Below are positions 13,871 through 23,788 of a DNA stretch of 44,122 nucleotides, one piece after another. The first letter of the stretch is position 1, and each line of letters begins with the position of its first letter. The stretch is from positions 1-44,122 of IMG/VR virus record IMGVR_UViG_3300047557_002041; one strand, 5' to 3'. A model generated the notes under the pieces. That model was given only the letters and a program-made list of their open reading frames with translations, did no database searches and was not told the DNA's origin. Source of the stretch: a virus. A program made the position numbers and the translations under genes.

Positions 13871-14323
13871 CTAGTCGGTGGTGCCTTGTGTGGCGAAAAC
13901 GTAATGAAGAATAATGGTGGCTGGGCCAGAGGCATTGACCAATAAAGCTGCCCCACGGTCAGTAACAATGTTCGTAGGTTCGCCCATTGATTGCGAATCC
14001 AGAATGGCGGTAGCGCCTAGGTTGTACGTCATCAAGTTGATGGCAGCAGCCACACCGGTCTTGGTCTTAAACGTAATGGTGTTGGCCAAAACCGTACTGA
14101 TTTGGTAGCCCACCACATAGATCCGTTGAGAGGAACTGAACCCAAACGTGTTATCAACGGTAGGGTCGTCAATGGTAAAATCGGCGGCGGTGTCTAAGGC
14201 AACGCGGGCGCGCATGACTTGGTTAGGGTGCACCTTAGAAAAGCAGCAACCTGTTTCCAAGTCCACTACTTCGCGGTGTGAGTTTTGGGTAATGGCGGAT
14301 AAGCCATTAACTGTGTTAGCCAT
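13871..14323 (-). CDS. Beta-rich putative virion protein, 150 aa
   Basis: The sequence is rich in Thr, Ala, Val and short beta-prone segments (RIYVVGYQIST, TITFKTKTGVAAAINL, ATIILHYVFATQG), without signal peptide or membrane segment. It has an AGGAGT site upstream. It lies near the end of the late operon after the lysis-type genes. A head-decoration or tail-accessory role is plausible but not shown. Confidence 0.65.
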   Translation of the reverse strand: MANTVNGLSAITQNSHREVVDLETGCCFSKVHPNQVMRARVALDTAADFTIDDPTVDNTFGFSSSQRIYVVGYQISTVLANTITFKTKTGVAAAINLMTYNLGATAILDSQSMGEPTNIVTDRGAALLVNASGPATIILHYVFATQGTTD

Positions 14324-14333
14324 AGGTTACTCC

Positions 14334-14600
14334 TTAAAACGCTTTCCGTAATATTTTGATTACCGTATACACGGCTTCAACAGCCGTCACTAATTCTGCC
14401 TCAGACATCCGAGACATGAGCTTGTCGTAAAAGCTGCGCTTTACACGACGAAGAGCTTCTACAATCTCTTTGGGTTCCACACCATCGCGCAACAACGGTA
14501 AACAATCCAGCACAGAAGCAACCAGTTCCAGCAGTTTCATCACCCAACGAAGGCGGATGACGTTACTAAACAACGAGGCAACTTTAAAGGCGAACAGCAT
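14334..14600 (-). CDS. Helical hydrophobic late protein, 88 aa
   Basis: The N-terminal half is hydrophobic but interrupted by Arg/Lys (MLFAFKVASLFSNVIRLRWVMKLLELV...LDCLPLL). The C-terminal half is charged helix (RRVKRSFYDKLMSRMSEAELVTAVEAVYTVIKILRKAF). It sits next to the endolysin-like gene, so a role in lysis at the membrane is possible. It does not have a clean holin topology, and I do not assign it. Confidence 0.6.
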   Translation of the reverse strand: MLFAFKVASLFSNVIRLRWVMKLLELVASVLDCLPLLRDGVEPKEIVEALRRVKRSFYDKLMSRMSEAELVTAVEAVYTVIKILRKAF

Positions 14601-14608
14601 GGCGGCTC

Positions 14609-15082
14609 CTATACGATGCGTAAGGGGAGGAACAGAACTTTATTCTTTCTTATTGTAGCAATGATTTGCTTCACCTTTTCCCAGTCTTTATCTTTAACAA
14701 TCACTACACAACCGGCAGACCCATTCCATTTGTTCTCTTCGTGTAAACCAATATGCAGACGGCGCCTCCGGCGGTTGGTCGACCAAATAGACACGCGGTC
14801 ACCACAATTATCGATGGGGTAGAATTCCCCAATGCCCGTAGCCCCTGCATCCTGACCTTTGTTTAAAGGCTCGGTATACAACGTGTGCGTACCACGAGGG
14901 ATAGGGCTCTTACTTGTAACCCAATCCGTATCCGTATAGCCAGCTTGCCCAGAACGCGCCGGAACACGGTCAATTAACTTGGTGACACGTCCTGTCTTAC
15001 GGTTAAATTCTTGAATCGTAAACCAACCATCAATGGTCGTTGTATCACGGTCAAAGAACGCGGTGTAGGAGATGTCGCTCAT
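14609..15082 (-). CDS. L,D-transpeptidase-like (YkuD/DUF2778-type) peptidoglycan enzyme
   Basis: 157 residues. The core has the L,D-transpeptidase pattern H-x3-H (H110, H114) followed by S-A-G-C with the candidate catalytic Cys125, then VVIVKDKDW. This resembles the HxxxH...SxGC signature of YkuD and related DUF2778/Tlde1 proteins. No signal peptide is present, as in holin-dependent endolysins. It overlaps the spanin-like gene by 4 bases, supporting a role as the phage endolysin acting on cross-links or tetrapeptide stems. Reaction direction cannot be told from sequence. Confidence 0.72.
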   Translation of the reverse strand: MSDISYTAFFDRDTTTIDGWFTIQEFNRKTGRVTKLIDRVPARSGQAGYTDTDWVTSKSPIPRGTHTLYTEPLNKGQDAGATGIGEFYPIDNCGDRVSIWSTNRRRRRLHIGLHEENKWNGSAGCVVIVKDKDWEKVKQIIATIRKNKVLFLPLRIV

Positions 15083-15435
15083 GCAGCCTCCTCGTGTTGC
15101 TTTAGCTTAGCTTCTAAGGCGGCTACACGACGTTGTTCGTGCGTCAGCCTACGTTTTAGAACTTCGATCTCTGTTTTTAGTTCTTGGATAGCTATCTCTA
15201 GCAATTTACGTGCATCTTCGCATACCCGACGTAGCGTTTTTTCAGCTTCCTTCGCTTTATTTGCGTCTTGCAACGCCTGCTCTAATGTCCCAATACGCGC
15301 GTCGTAAGCCTTGAGGGTAGCTTGTTGCGCCCCCGTCCATATTGCTGTCATGGTGGACATAAAAGCAAAGACCAGAAACGCAAGCAGTGCGTATTCTGGC
15401 GATAGCTTTGCCAGCCAAGGCAGCAGCATCTCCAT
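15079..15435 (-). CDS. Spanin (Rz)-like membrane-anchored coiled-coil protein
   Basis: 118 residues: one N-terminal membrane segment (LLAFLVFAFMSTMTAIW, about residues 17-35), then a long uninterrupted charged helix to the end (QALQDANKAKEAEK..., TEIEVLKRRLTHEQRRVAALEAKLKQHEEAA). This is the topology of inner-membrane spanins. No separate or embedded lipoprotein o-spanin was found. It sits directly before the endolysin-like gene. A holin-like or structural role is the alternative. Confidence 0.65.
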   Translation of the reverse strand: MEMLLPWLAKLSPEYALLAFLVFAFMSTMTAIWTGAQQATLKAYDARIGTLEQALQDANKAKEAEKTLRRVCEDARKLLEIAIQELKTEIEVLKRRLTHEQRRVAALEAKLKQHEEAA

Positions 15436-15773
15436 TATGCTTCCTCCACCATAGCTAGTAGTTGAGCACGCAACGGTTCTAGTTCATGGGGTAATTGTAC
15501 AGAATTAATTAGAGCGCGGAGGCGATCGTGGCGCTGGGTCTCGATGTACAGTTGCCCATCGGCAAGGACCGGGAGAACTTGCAATTGAACTTCTGTGGGC
15601 AGCGCGTCAATCGCTGCGTTAAATTTATCCTTGAGAGTTAATTCAACCCACATGGGGCCTTCTGGTTCTCCAGTTACCCAGCTACCGCCTTTTTCAGGCG
15701 CCCATGTTGGAGTCTCTGCGTAGTCGGCGAGGTTGCTCCACCGCCCATCAACGTGTTGGTAATGATACTGCAT
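15435..15773 (-). CDS. Putative tail fibre accessory/assembly protein
   Basis: 112 residues following the fibre gene, with the fibre stop and this start sharing one base. The N-terminus is aromatic (MQYHYQHVDGRWSNLADY), the rest helical. Small proteins in this position often chaperone fibres, and the aromatic start resembles tail-fibre-associated domains. Inference from position only. Confidence 0.55.
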   Translation of the reverse strand: MQYHYQHVDGRWSNLADYAETPTWAPEKGGSWVTGEPEGPMWVELTLKDKFNAAIDALPTEVQLQVLPVLADGQLYIETQRHDRLRALINSVQLPHELEPLRAQLLAMVEEA

Positions 15774-17047
15774 TAAGGGATCTCCGTTACTTCAAAGCCG
15801 GCTACTGCAATCCAAGCGTTAGCGGCGCCTGAGTCTACTCGGCGGTAGTCAATAGACTGGCTGCTATTCGTAGCGCAAGGAGTTACTGGTCCTGCTCCTG
15901 AGTTGGTGCCTGACATTTCTATGCCGTTATGACTTTCTCCAGTTGCCCGAATGCCCACGCCGTTTTGCGAGCCGGCCGTACTATTGTAAAACCAGCCAAA
16001 TTGAGAAGCCGGTGGAATAAACGAAGCTGCTGACACGGCAGTAAACGTGGTTGCAGATCCGTTGGTTAAAATCTCTGTAGTACCTGCGGTGCCCGTCTGC
16101 CCTTCACCACGAAAAGCCACATTGTACCAAAACGTCGGGGCGTTATTTGCGCCTACATAACGTCCCGGAATAATATTTGAAGACCCGTCATTTCGCCAAA
16201 CATAGGGGGTCTGCGCTTTAAGCGTGTATCCGCTTGGTAAGGTAACTGAACCTGATACGGCTTCATTGGTCACTGACCAAAGACCTCTGATATTGGTTCC
16301 GTCTGAAATGGCGTAGAGATAGTACCAAGTGCTTGAAGCCTCTGCGCCTGTATCCAAACCGTTAGCCCCTGAAGCAGAGAGCACTACAGCTTGGTCTGCG
16401 GAAAAGGTTAAAAGAGTGGTACCTGTGCTATCCATAATGGAATAGCCGGAAGGGATAGTGACTGTGCTTGCGCTAGTGTAAGAAGGATGTTTCCCTGATT
16501 TAAACCGTAAAGGGGCGATGGCAGAGGAAACATTGGTTGCAACAACGTACCAGAGTGTATCTGCAGCATGGTAATAGAGAATTGCATAATGTCGCGTTGA
16601 TGACAGGGTAATGCTAGAACCACTACCGGTGCGGATATTACCAGACCCACCACCATTGTTTCGGATAACAATATTGCGGCTCGCATTTACTGGAGTGATT
16701 AAGAGTAAGGTTCCCGTTGTAGAGGCGACAATGGTGTCTAAATCGTCTGTTGCCGCAGCCGCTTCTGTATCAACTTTGTGCATGCTGCCAGTCGACGTGA
16801 TGCTTCCGGTAGCAATAGTTAGTGACGAGTCAGGTGCTAGCGTTAAGCCTTTTTCAAAAATGGCTTTAGAAGAAAACGTCTTCTGCCCAGCTAACGTAAG
16901 AGCTGCGGTTAAAATATTTGAAATATCAGTTTCTTGCGCATTCACTTCAGTAATAATGTTATTTAAATCCGTGCGTAATTTTTCCCCGTCTGTGGGGTTA
17001 TTAACGTCGTTGTCGTAAACGGATGGGTCGACTAGAGCAATAACCAT
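15773..17047 (-). CDS. Tail fibre / receptor-binding protein
   Basis: 424 residues. The N-terminal 50 residues (DPSVYDNDVNN..., LRTDLNNIITEVNAQETDISNIL) look like a short particle-binding and coiled-coil segment. The rest is Ser/Thr/Gly-rich and beta-repetitive, typical of trimeric fibres (TIPSGYSIM and TLPSGYTLK are repeat-like). The C-terminal part has short glycine-rich turns. It directly follows the nozzle gene, as in many podoviruses. It should determine host binding. Confidence 0.8.
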   Translation of the reverse strand: MVIALVDPSVYDNDVNNPTDGEKLRTDLNNIITEVNAQETDISNILTAALTLAGQKTFSSKAIFEKGLTLAPDSSLTIATGSITSTGSMHKVDTEAAAATDDLDTIVASTTGTLLLITPVNASRNIVIRNNGGGSGNIRTGSGSSITLSSTRHYAILYYHAADTLWYVVATNVSSAIAPLRFKSGKHPSYTSASTVTIPSGYSIMDSTGTTLLTFSADQAVVLSASGANGLDTGAEASSTWYYLYAISDGTNIRGLWSVTNEAVSGSVTLPSGYTLKAQTPYVWRNDGSSNIIPGRYVGANNAPTFWYNVAFRGEGQTGTAGTTEILTNGSATTFTAVSAASFIPPASQFGWFYNSTAGSQNGVGIRATGESHNGIEMSGTNSGAGPVTPCATNSSQSIDYRRVDSGAANAWIAVAGFEVTEIP

Positions 17048-18678
17048 TACGCATATCCTAAGCTAGTAACGCTGTGTACAATTTCTAGTATATCAAACGA
17101 TGCGTCCACTTCGTTCGAGTAAAAACGATGCTGTACGCGGCGACCATTCCCAAAAAGCCTAAATTCTTCAAAGAATGGTTGCCCTGTTGTGTACGTCCCT
17201 GTAGACCCAGAGCCGTAAGTAGCACCGTAAGTGGAGGACGCTGTGGAGTTCCATGTAGAATCAGCGTCAGGTGGGTTAATACTGTTGGACTCATAGTAAT
17301 CTGTGGCGAAATCAAAAGCGTAAGTGTGAGACAGCGTACCTCTGGGTTGCGGCCCTAAGAAGATAGTCATAAAATTTGGTTTTCCGCGTGCGGCTAGTCC
17401 TAGCGGGAACCACGCAGTCCACACGATGCACTCTATAGCGGCGCCGTCAAAGTTATTAGAATCGTTCTGTAGAAATAAGTAGCCATTACCAGAATAACCA
17501 CCGCTGAGTATTTCTTGGCGGCCACCTATGCGCGTATTTGCCATGCAGCGGTGGGTGTACCCTTTGCGGAGCATCCACCCTCCCGGCTGACCTGATTTAA
17601 CATTCAAATAGTCATAACAGTGAATCGTGTCTATTTTCGTAGTATCTACAGCAGATACACCCCACCATATCTGACCACGATCTGAATAGTGAACAGCGCA
17701 AACGTCGTCGTACAAAGTAGTTACACGTTTAACGTCGCTCATAATAGGTAAGCCTACGTTAGTTACATTAGCTACAACAGACGCATTGTCCGATGTAGTT
17801 ACTGTATAAACTCCTTGCTTACCCCAAGCGTATACTGCTTGGTTTACTGCAATAGCAGCTCTCCAACCTACGCATCCAACCTCAGCAGATACCATCTGCC
17901 AGTCAAATGTTGTATGGTCAAACTGCGCTTCTTTGTGTGTTGTGCTGTACGAATAACTCCCAGCTAAATAGTACAAGCCTGTTTCTTTAAAAATAAGAAG
18001 ACCGTGGTCTAAAGGTATAAGTGCGGTAATAGGGATTCCATCGTTACCAATGGTCATAGCTCCTGCTGCGTCCGCAGCAGTACCAGCCGTCCAAACGTCA
18101 CCGTCAAACAAGTCACTGTAGTAAAGGATATCGCTGTTGTCTTGAACAGCGAACACACGCCCCATCCAAGTAACCCCAAACTTAGGGTAGTTACCTGACG
18201 TCCAAGTAGCGGGCGGTGAAGTGATAGAGGTTAAAGTTGTACCGTCCCATTTCTTAGGGGCGTCTAAGGGGCTAAAACAAAAGATATGGTCGTTTAAACG
18301 GCAAAATGACCATATGGCATTTGTGGTGAATCCGGTCGCGCCTGCCCACTGAGTGATAGCTGTACCAGCACCATTGAGCTCTCCAAGCTTGTTGTCGTAT
18401 GAAACTACCGTCTTCTGTGTAAACGTGTCATACCATATATTAGTAACGTCGTTTGTTATAGCGCTTGAGGTCTGCTTGGTAAACCCTTTCATCTTACGTA
18501 GAGAGCCACCTGTCACGTCCACATTCTGACATTTAATCAGTTGCGTCTCACCAACTTGTGCGGCTTGCATAACTTCAGGGACGTTGACACGTCCGCCAGA
18601 AAAGTCAGCAGCGCGAAAGTCAGGGTTTAAACGCCCTGACTGCGCTTGTGACAAGAATACATTATTGGAACGGCTCAT
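17047..18678 (-). CDS. Tail nozzle protein (T7 gp12-like / P22 gp10-like)
   Basis: 543 residues, rich in beta strands with repeated W/Y/G motifs (KKWDGTTL, GVTWMGRVFAV, YYSDLFDGDVWTAG, LLIFKETGLYYLAG), the pattern of beta-propeller nozzle proteins. The N-terminus (PDFRAADFSGGRVNVPE...KCQNVDVTGGSLRKMKGFT) matches the usual start of this family (N-x-x-v-x-x-G-x-l-r-k-R-x-G). It closes the tail tube below the adaptor. It overlaps the adaptor gene by 4 bases. Confidence 0.82.
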   Translation of the reverse strand: MSRSNNVFLSQAQSGRLNPDFRAADFSGGRVNVPEVMQAAQVGETQLIKCQNVDVTGGSLRKMKGFTKQTSSAITNDVTNIWYDTFTQKTVVSYDNKLGELNGAGTAITQWAGATGFTTNAIWSFCRLNDHIFCFSPLDAPKKWDGTTLTSITSPPATWTSGNYPKFGVTWMGRVFAVQDNSDILYYSDLFDGDVWTAGTAADAAGAMTIGNDGIPITALIPLDHGLLIFKETGLYYLAGSYSYSTTHKEAQFDHTTFDWQMVSAEVGCVGWRAAIAVNQAVYAWGKQGVYTVTTSDNASVVANVTNVGLPIMSDVKRVTTLYDDVCAVHYSDRGQIWWGVSAVDTTKIDTIHCYDYLNVKSGQPGGWMLRKGYTHRCMANTRIGGRQEILSGGYSGNGYLFLQNDSNNFDGAAIECIVWTAWFPLGLAARGKPNFMTIFLGPQPRGTLSHTYAFDFATDYYESNSINPPDADSTWNSTASSTYGATYGSGSTGTYTTGQPFFEEFRLFGNGRRVQHRFYSNEVDASFDILEIVHSVTSLGYA

Positions 18679-19674
18679 CGCATCATCACCGGTCGGATTA
18701 CTTCTTGGAACGACCAGCCGGGCCAGCCGCCTACGCTGTTGGCAAGGTCCGCAACTTTGGCTTGAAAACGTGTATATGCGGTGTTGGATTCCGTGTTAGT
18801 GCCGATATCATAAATATTCATTTTCATAATAGCGACGGCACCTTCAATGAGAATCCAATAATAAGGCTCTGGTACATCGACTAAATCTGCGCCCGACGTC
18901 CATATGGTAGGCACTTGGTGCCCATAATAAACAAGCGTAGTACCTGCGGTTACATTGTCTAGCACAAGGTATTGGCCATCGACGCGGTACTGCTTCAAAT
19001 TTGGGTATGGGTAGGCCGTCATATCAAACGCAGTCATATTCTGGTTTGGTTGAATAACTTCAGACCAAGCGAGGCGTTCACCGTTTTTATAGGGGGCTAT
19101 AGCAATTAAACGGTCGGGGTCAACGTAGGTAGTGCGTACAAACGTCCCAGAAGTAGTGTTGGAAATCATTTCTGACGCCCAATCGTTATCTTCAATTTGC
19201 CAGCCGTCTAAATAGACAACGCCTGTAGCGGACGTCCAGCTTATTTCAGCACGAAGTGTAGATACAGACCCGTCAAAATAGCCAGACACACTGTAACGCT
19301 GAAGACTGCCTGAATTGGCAATGGTCGTTGACACTGTCTGGCCGCCAGAGCTGTCTGAAAAAGTGAAAGTGATGGTGCCCGGTGTGTTGGTAGTATCTGC
19401 ACGCAACCATACGGAGGCTGTGTAACGTCCTGCGGCTGCGGTTCCGGTCGTTGTTTTACGGACATAAGGGCTTGCTCCTGTCGCCGTAGCTTTGTCTAAA
19501 TTGTAAGTGCCGTCATACGCTGCGGCGTTCATTCGGGAAATGGTTACGTTGTTGCCTACAATGGATTGGCACCCACGAGTAAGCGGCAGGTAATTAGTTA
19601 CACGCGGGGTTAAGCTGTAAGTTTTAACACCGGTCGTGGGGATAATCGTGTTAAACGCATAATCCCACGGCATA

Positions 19675-20511
<837 letters not shown>

Positions 20512-20529
20512 AGCGCCCTCTTTCCACTG

Positions 20530-20877
20530 TTACATTGGATTGCGTAATAGCTGTTCGTATTGGTTGTCAGCTCCAGCAAGAGCGAACTTCCTAGGGTCTT
20601 GGATATGATGGTTGCGCCATTTATCCACCTCTACTAAACGCCCTGACTCAAACAAGCCAAGCATCCGATAGTATTGACGCCAAGTCAATCGCCAGCGTTG
20701 CCCCGCTTGGTTCTGGGCGACAACACCGATACAGGCTGGGTCGCGGTGAAACGCAGCTTCTGCTGCTTTTTGGTATTCTGTTGCCTGAACAAGTGTAGCC
20801 TTGACACGACCATTTTGGTCAGCGTCAAGGCTCACTAAAGGAACTGTAGATGGTATCTCTGAACCGTTTACTTGCAT
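20530..20877 (-). CDS. Hypothetical late protein, 115 aa
   Basis: The start at ATG 20877 with AGAGGG upstream is preferred; a longer frame to 20994 would overlap the previous gene by about 100 bases. The sequence (IPSTVPLVSLDADQNGRVKATLVQATEYQKAAEAAFHRD...) contains a QYYRMLGLFESGRLVEVDKW segment. No family recognised. Lies in the capsid cluster. Confidence 0.65.
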   Translation of the reverse strand: MQVNGSEIPSTVPLVSLDADQNGRVKATLVQATEYQKAAEAAFHRDPACIGVVAQNQAGQRWRLTWRQYYRMLGLFESGRLVEVDKWRNHHIQDPRKFALAGADNQYEQLLRNPM

Positions 20878-20896
20878 TGCGCCCTCTTTTATTAGC

Positions 20897-21337
20897 CTAG
20901 ATAAAGGTTCCGATATAACGTCCAGCCAACGTGGCGGTTCCTGACGTAGCGTCAGTAAACAACCGAACTTTAACACCACGCAAGTTGCACACAAAGATGG
21001 CGGTTAAAGTGTTGGTTAGAGCGGTAATACCGTTAGAGTTTTGCACTAAGCTGCCCACAATTAACGTAGCGGTAGCAGTGTTCCCGTTAATAGCGCTTGG
21101 GGCGGTACCGCCAGCAGCTAGAATCGAGATTTCTTGGGGCGCTACTTGCCACGCGTTAGCAGTGGGGTCGTAGTACTCAACACGCATAATACCGGCAGAC
21201 AACGAGCTGGGAGAGGATACCGCTACCGAGAAAATGTGCTGCGTGCAAAACTCGGACTGATATGCCTCGTAGGAAGTGTCAGTAGAGGAGATGGTTCCGC
21301 TAATGACTTGGGTTAGCGGCATTACAACAGTAGACAT
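20897..21337 (-). CDS. Beta-rich capsid-cluster protein, 146 aa
   Basis: Ser/Thr/Ala-rich and beta-prone (SGTISSTDTSYEAYQSEF, IFSVAVSSPSSLSAGIMRVEYYD, GVKVRLFTDATSGTATLAGRYIG). It follows the coat gene by 18 bases, the usual place for a decoration or head-fibre protein, but also for neck proteins. Its amino-acid style resembles the 150-aa protein at 13871-14323. Confidence 0.65.
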   Translation of the reverse strand: MSTVVMPLTQVISGTISSTDTSYEAYQSEFCTQHIFSVAVSSPSSLSAGIMRVEYYDPTANAWQVAPQEISILAAGGTAPSAINGNTATATLIVGSLVQNSNGITALTNTLTAIFVCNLRGVKVRLFTDATSGTATLAGRYIGTFI

Positions 21338-21355
21338 AATGTTAAACCTCCACTA

Positions 21356-22606
21356 TTACGACAAGACGCGAGCTTGGAGTACCGCAGCGTGGTCAGGGCG
21401 TTGAATCACAGCACCGTAGCGAGTGGTAGCCATCACAATCAAGCACTGCTCCGCTTTATCCAAGCGGTTGTCGATAACAAGGTTGGAGGGCTCTTGCTGA
21501 ATATCATACAGCAAAGACGATTCACCTTGGCCGCCGCCTTTAACACCAGCGATGTTGTACTCGATGGCCGAACTCGAACCAGCAGCTTGAATGGTGTTGG
21601 TTTGAGCAACAGCAAAGTTCAGCACGCGGGCAGAAATGTCAGCGTTTTTGTACACACTTTCATTCTGAGCACCGTAGTCGCGGTGGCTGACTTGAGGCAA
21701 GTAAGCAATGTCGCTGTACGATTTAGGGGCGCAAAGGATACCGCGGCCGTTTACAGGAACGTTGCGTTGGTTGAAGTGAATGTTCAAACGGTTGAGGGTG
21801 TCAAACGTCAGATCTGAAGTGGCGGAACCGAACAAGCGAGGTACTTGTTGTTGGTCGAAGCGAGCGTTGCTGCTGTTCGACATACCCGACAAGTTACCCG
21901 TGGTGGTTGGGGTAATCAAGTTGGAAGCGCCGTTGATGGACGTTAGAGTACGAGTCAACGCGTAGTTGGTACGGTTGGAGATACCGATAGCATCCGTAAA
22001 GGCGGCGGTGCCGGTTCCGTAGTCACCAGCAGTGGTGGTGATGGCGCCGGTGTACAGCCAAGTCAACCAAGCGTATTCTTCGATGTCGTTCATCAAAGCG
22101 TATTTGATTTTGGCACCGTAGGCTTTGTTGGGGTCGGAGATCCAAGGGAGGGCGGTGTCTAAGAAGCGCTTGGTAAACAGCATGGCGCAACCGCGATACT
22201 GGTCTACTTGCAGCTCGATTTGACCTTCGTTGATGTTTTGCAGAGGTAGGGGGATACCAACCACAGCCGTACCAGCCGCAATCTTACGAGCGAAGGGGTT
22301 GGTGTTGGTAATGGAGGGCGCATCGGTAGCTACATAATCAGGGTAGCCGAACGAAGAAGTGGTGATGGTATCGGTCACGTCACCGACAGCAGGGTTGCTG
22401 AGGGTGGGGATCATGAAGCGAGTACCTTTCTTAGAACCACGCGGCAATTTCTCACCGAACATGTCTAAGATTTTTAATTGGTTTTCGCGCTCAGCAATTT
22501 TCAATTCGTTCATGAATTGCGAGCGGATAAAAATACCGTCTTGGTAAGTACGATCTAAACCAAAACCAGAAGCGGGTTGAAAACCACCTGATCCAGCACC
22601 GGGCAT
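21356..22606 (-). CDS. Major capsid protein
   Basis: 416 residues, directly after the scaffold gene in the canonical portal-scaffold-coat order. Features fit a coat subunit: an N-arm (FGLDRTYQDGIFIRSQFMNELKIAERENQLKILDMF), a central segment with VDQYRGCAMLFTKRFLDTALPW, and a C-terminal domain with RYGAVIQRP. The gene has its own 5' hairpin, suggesting high expression. Family-level fold is presumed HK97-like from position and size rather than a recognised motif. Confidence 0.85.
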   Translation of the reverse strand: MPGAGSGGFQPASGFGLDRTYQDGIFIRSQFMNELKIAERENQLKILDMFGEKLPRGSKKGTRFMIPTLSNPAVGDVTDTITTSSFGYPDYVATDAPSITNTNPFARKIAAGTAVVGIPLPLQNINEGQIELQVDQYRGCAMLFTKRFLDTALPWISDPNKAYGAKIKYALMNDIEEYAWLTWLYTGAITTTAGDYGTGTAAFTDAIGISNRTNYALTRTLTSINGASNLITPTTTGNLSGMSNSSNARFDQQQVPRLFGSATSDLTFDTLNRLNIHFNQRNVPVNGRGILCAPKSYSDIAYLPQVSHRDYGAQNESVYKNADISARVLNFAVAQTNTIQAAGSSSAIEYNIAGVKGGGQGESSLLYDIQQEPSNLVIDNRLDKAEQCLIVMATTRYGAVIQRPDHAAVLQARVLS

Positions 22607-22634
22607 AATAACTACCTTTCAAAATATAACGGGG

Positions 22635-22659
22635 GACTACACAGGAATTGAGTGTAGTC
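22635..22659 (-). promoter_or_regulatory. Hairpin in the 5' leader of the major capsid gene
   Basis: GACTACAC and GTGTAGTC form an 8-bp stem around a 9-base loop in the 73-base gap between scaffold and coat genes, about 29 bases before the coat start. No T tract follows in the direction of transcription, so it is more likely a processing or mRNA-stabilising hairpin than a terminator. It may raise coat expression relative to scaffold. Confidence 0.55.
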
Positions 22660-22679
22660 TACCATATTTTTTTAGGCAC

Positions 22680-23519
22680 TTACGCGGTGGTAATTGTCCA
22701 CCCCATATTGTATTTTTTATTGTAGTCTTCTAGACGTTTAATGTACTCACTGCGCTGGGCTGTAGCCTGCATGTACTGGTCTACGTCTTCATACTCCGGT
22801 AACTTAACAGGAATCTTAGAACCCGGTGGGAAGTTAAATTGGCCGGGGTGCTGCGCTACTTGTGTGCGGCCTACAGCGTTATATGCTGGGAGTGCTTGTG
22901 GCGCTCCAGTAGAAATAGGTAAGTCTTGCTTGACTTGCGTCCCTTGTGTGGGCATCACTGACTTAAGTTGCTCGATAGCCCATTGCGTTTTCTCTGGTCC
23001 CATTTCTAGATAGGGGTTTAAAGGCGAGTAAAGCTGCCCTAAAAATAGCTGCGCAGCGGCTGACGCGTTGTGCTCCACCAAATCGGGGGCTTGTGCTTTT
23101 AAAAACTTAGTGGCGTTTTCAATCTCCATCGACTGTTGCGTTTGGCGGACAGCGGGGATAAAAGGGTCTATTGTTTCTTGCTGGAATTTTTTAAGTTCCG
23201 CAGCCACAATTTTTTGCACTTGGTCAACAGGAACGTAAGGTTTATCCGTTTCTAAATCCACGTCAATGCTAATTTGCTTAGGGAGTGTCTCTAGTGGTGG
23301 CTGATTTACTTCTTTAGGCTGCACCACACGATACAGCTCTTGATGTTGCCGTAAAAGATCTTCGCGCGTCTGTTTGATAGTGGCTTCGGTAGCGGCTTGT
23401 GTAGCCTCTAAGTCAGCTTTTGTTAATGCTTCTGGCTTCGGTTGCTCTACGATAGGAGATTCTACTTCTCCGGTCATCGCTGCAATTTCATCTTGTGTAA
23501 AAGGATTATTCTGGTCCAC
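22680..23519 (-). CDS. Scaffolding protein
   Basis: 279 residues, between portal and coat genes. Acidic and Gln-rich N-terminus (NPFTQDEIAAMTGEVESPIVEQPKPEAL) followed by a long helical, coiled-coil-like region (TQAATEATIKQTREDLLRQHQELYRVV..., AAELKKFQQETID), and a C-terminal part with YIKRLEDYNKKYNMGW. This composition and position are typical of podovirus scaffold proteins that guide coat assembly and then leave. Confidence 0.8.
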   Translation of the reverse strand: MDQNNPFTQDEIAAMTGEVESPIVEQPKPEALTKADLEATQAATEATIKQTREDLLRQHQELYRVVQPKEVNQPPLETLPKQISIDVDLETDKPYVPVDQVQKIVAAELKKFQQETIDPFIPAVRQTQQSMEIENATKFLKAQAPDLVEHNASAAAQLFLGQLYSPLNPYLEMGPEKTQWAIEQLKSVMPTQGTQVKQDLPISTGAPQALPAYNAVGRTQVAQHPGQFNFPPGSKIPVKLPEYEDVDQYMQATAQRSEYIKRLEDYNKKYNMGWTITTA

Positions 23520-23788
23520 TATTCGCCCTCCGTGTACGGTTCTAACTCTGGTTCACTATGTAACTCTGCGTATTCTTCAGCAGCTTTAATAATCGCTCCA
23601 ACTTGCATAATAACAGCGGTTTCTGTGGCGCCGTTATAAATGCGTGTCTTCAGATCGAAGATAAGCGCTAGGAGATGGTCTAAGTAATCCGTAGCTTCAC
23701 TGGACTGGGGCGAAGGGGCTGACTTGGCCTTCACCTCCAACTTGAGATACGGTTGACCCTCCGACTGCGGATGTGTCTGGTTGTGCAT
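23519..23788 (-). CDS. Small late protein between portal and scaffold, 89 aa
   Basis: The ATG at 23788 has AGAGGGCG correctly spaced. The N-terminal 30 residues overlap the portal 3' end by 92 bases in another frame. The remainder is a helical segment (DYLDHLLALIFDLKTRIYN, VIMQVGAIIKAAEEYAEL) with an acidic tail (SEPELEPYTEGE). In T7-like phages small genes also occur here. Function unknown. Confidence 0.65.
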   Translation of the reverse strand: MHNQTHPQSEGQPYLKLEVKAKSAPSPQSSEATDYLDHLLALIFDLKTRIYNGATETAVIMQVGAIIKAAEEYAELHSEPELEPYTEGE

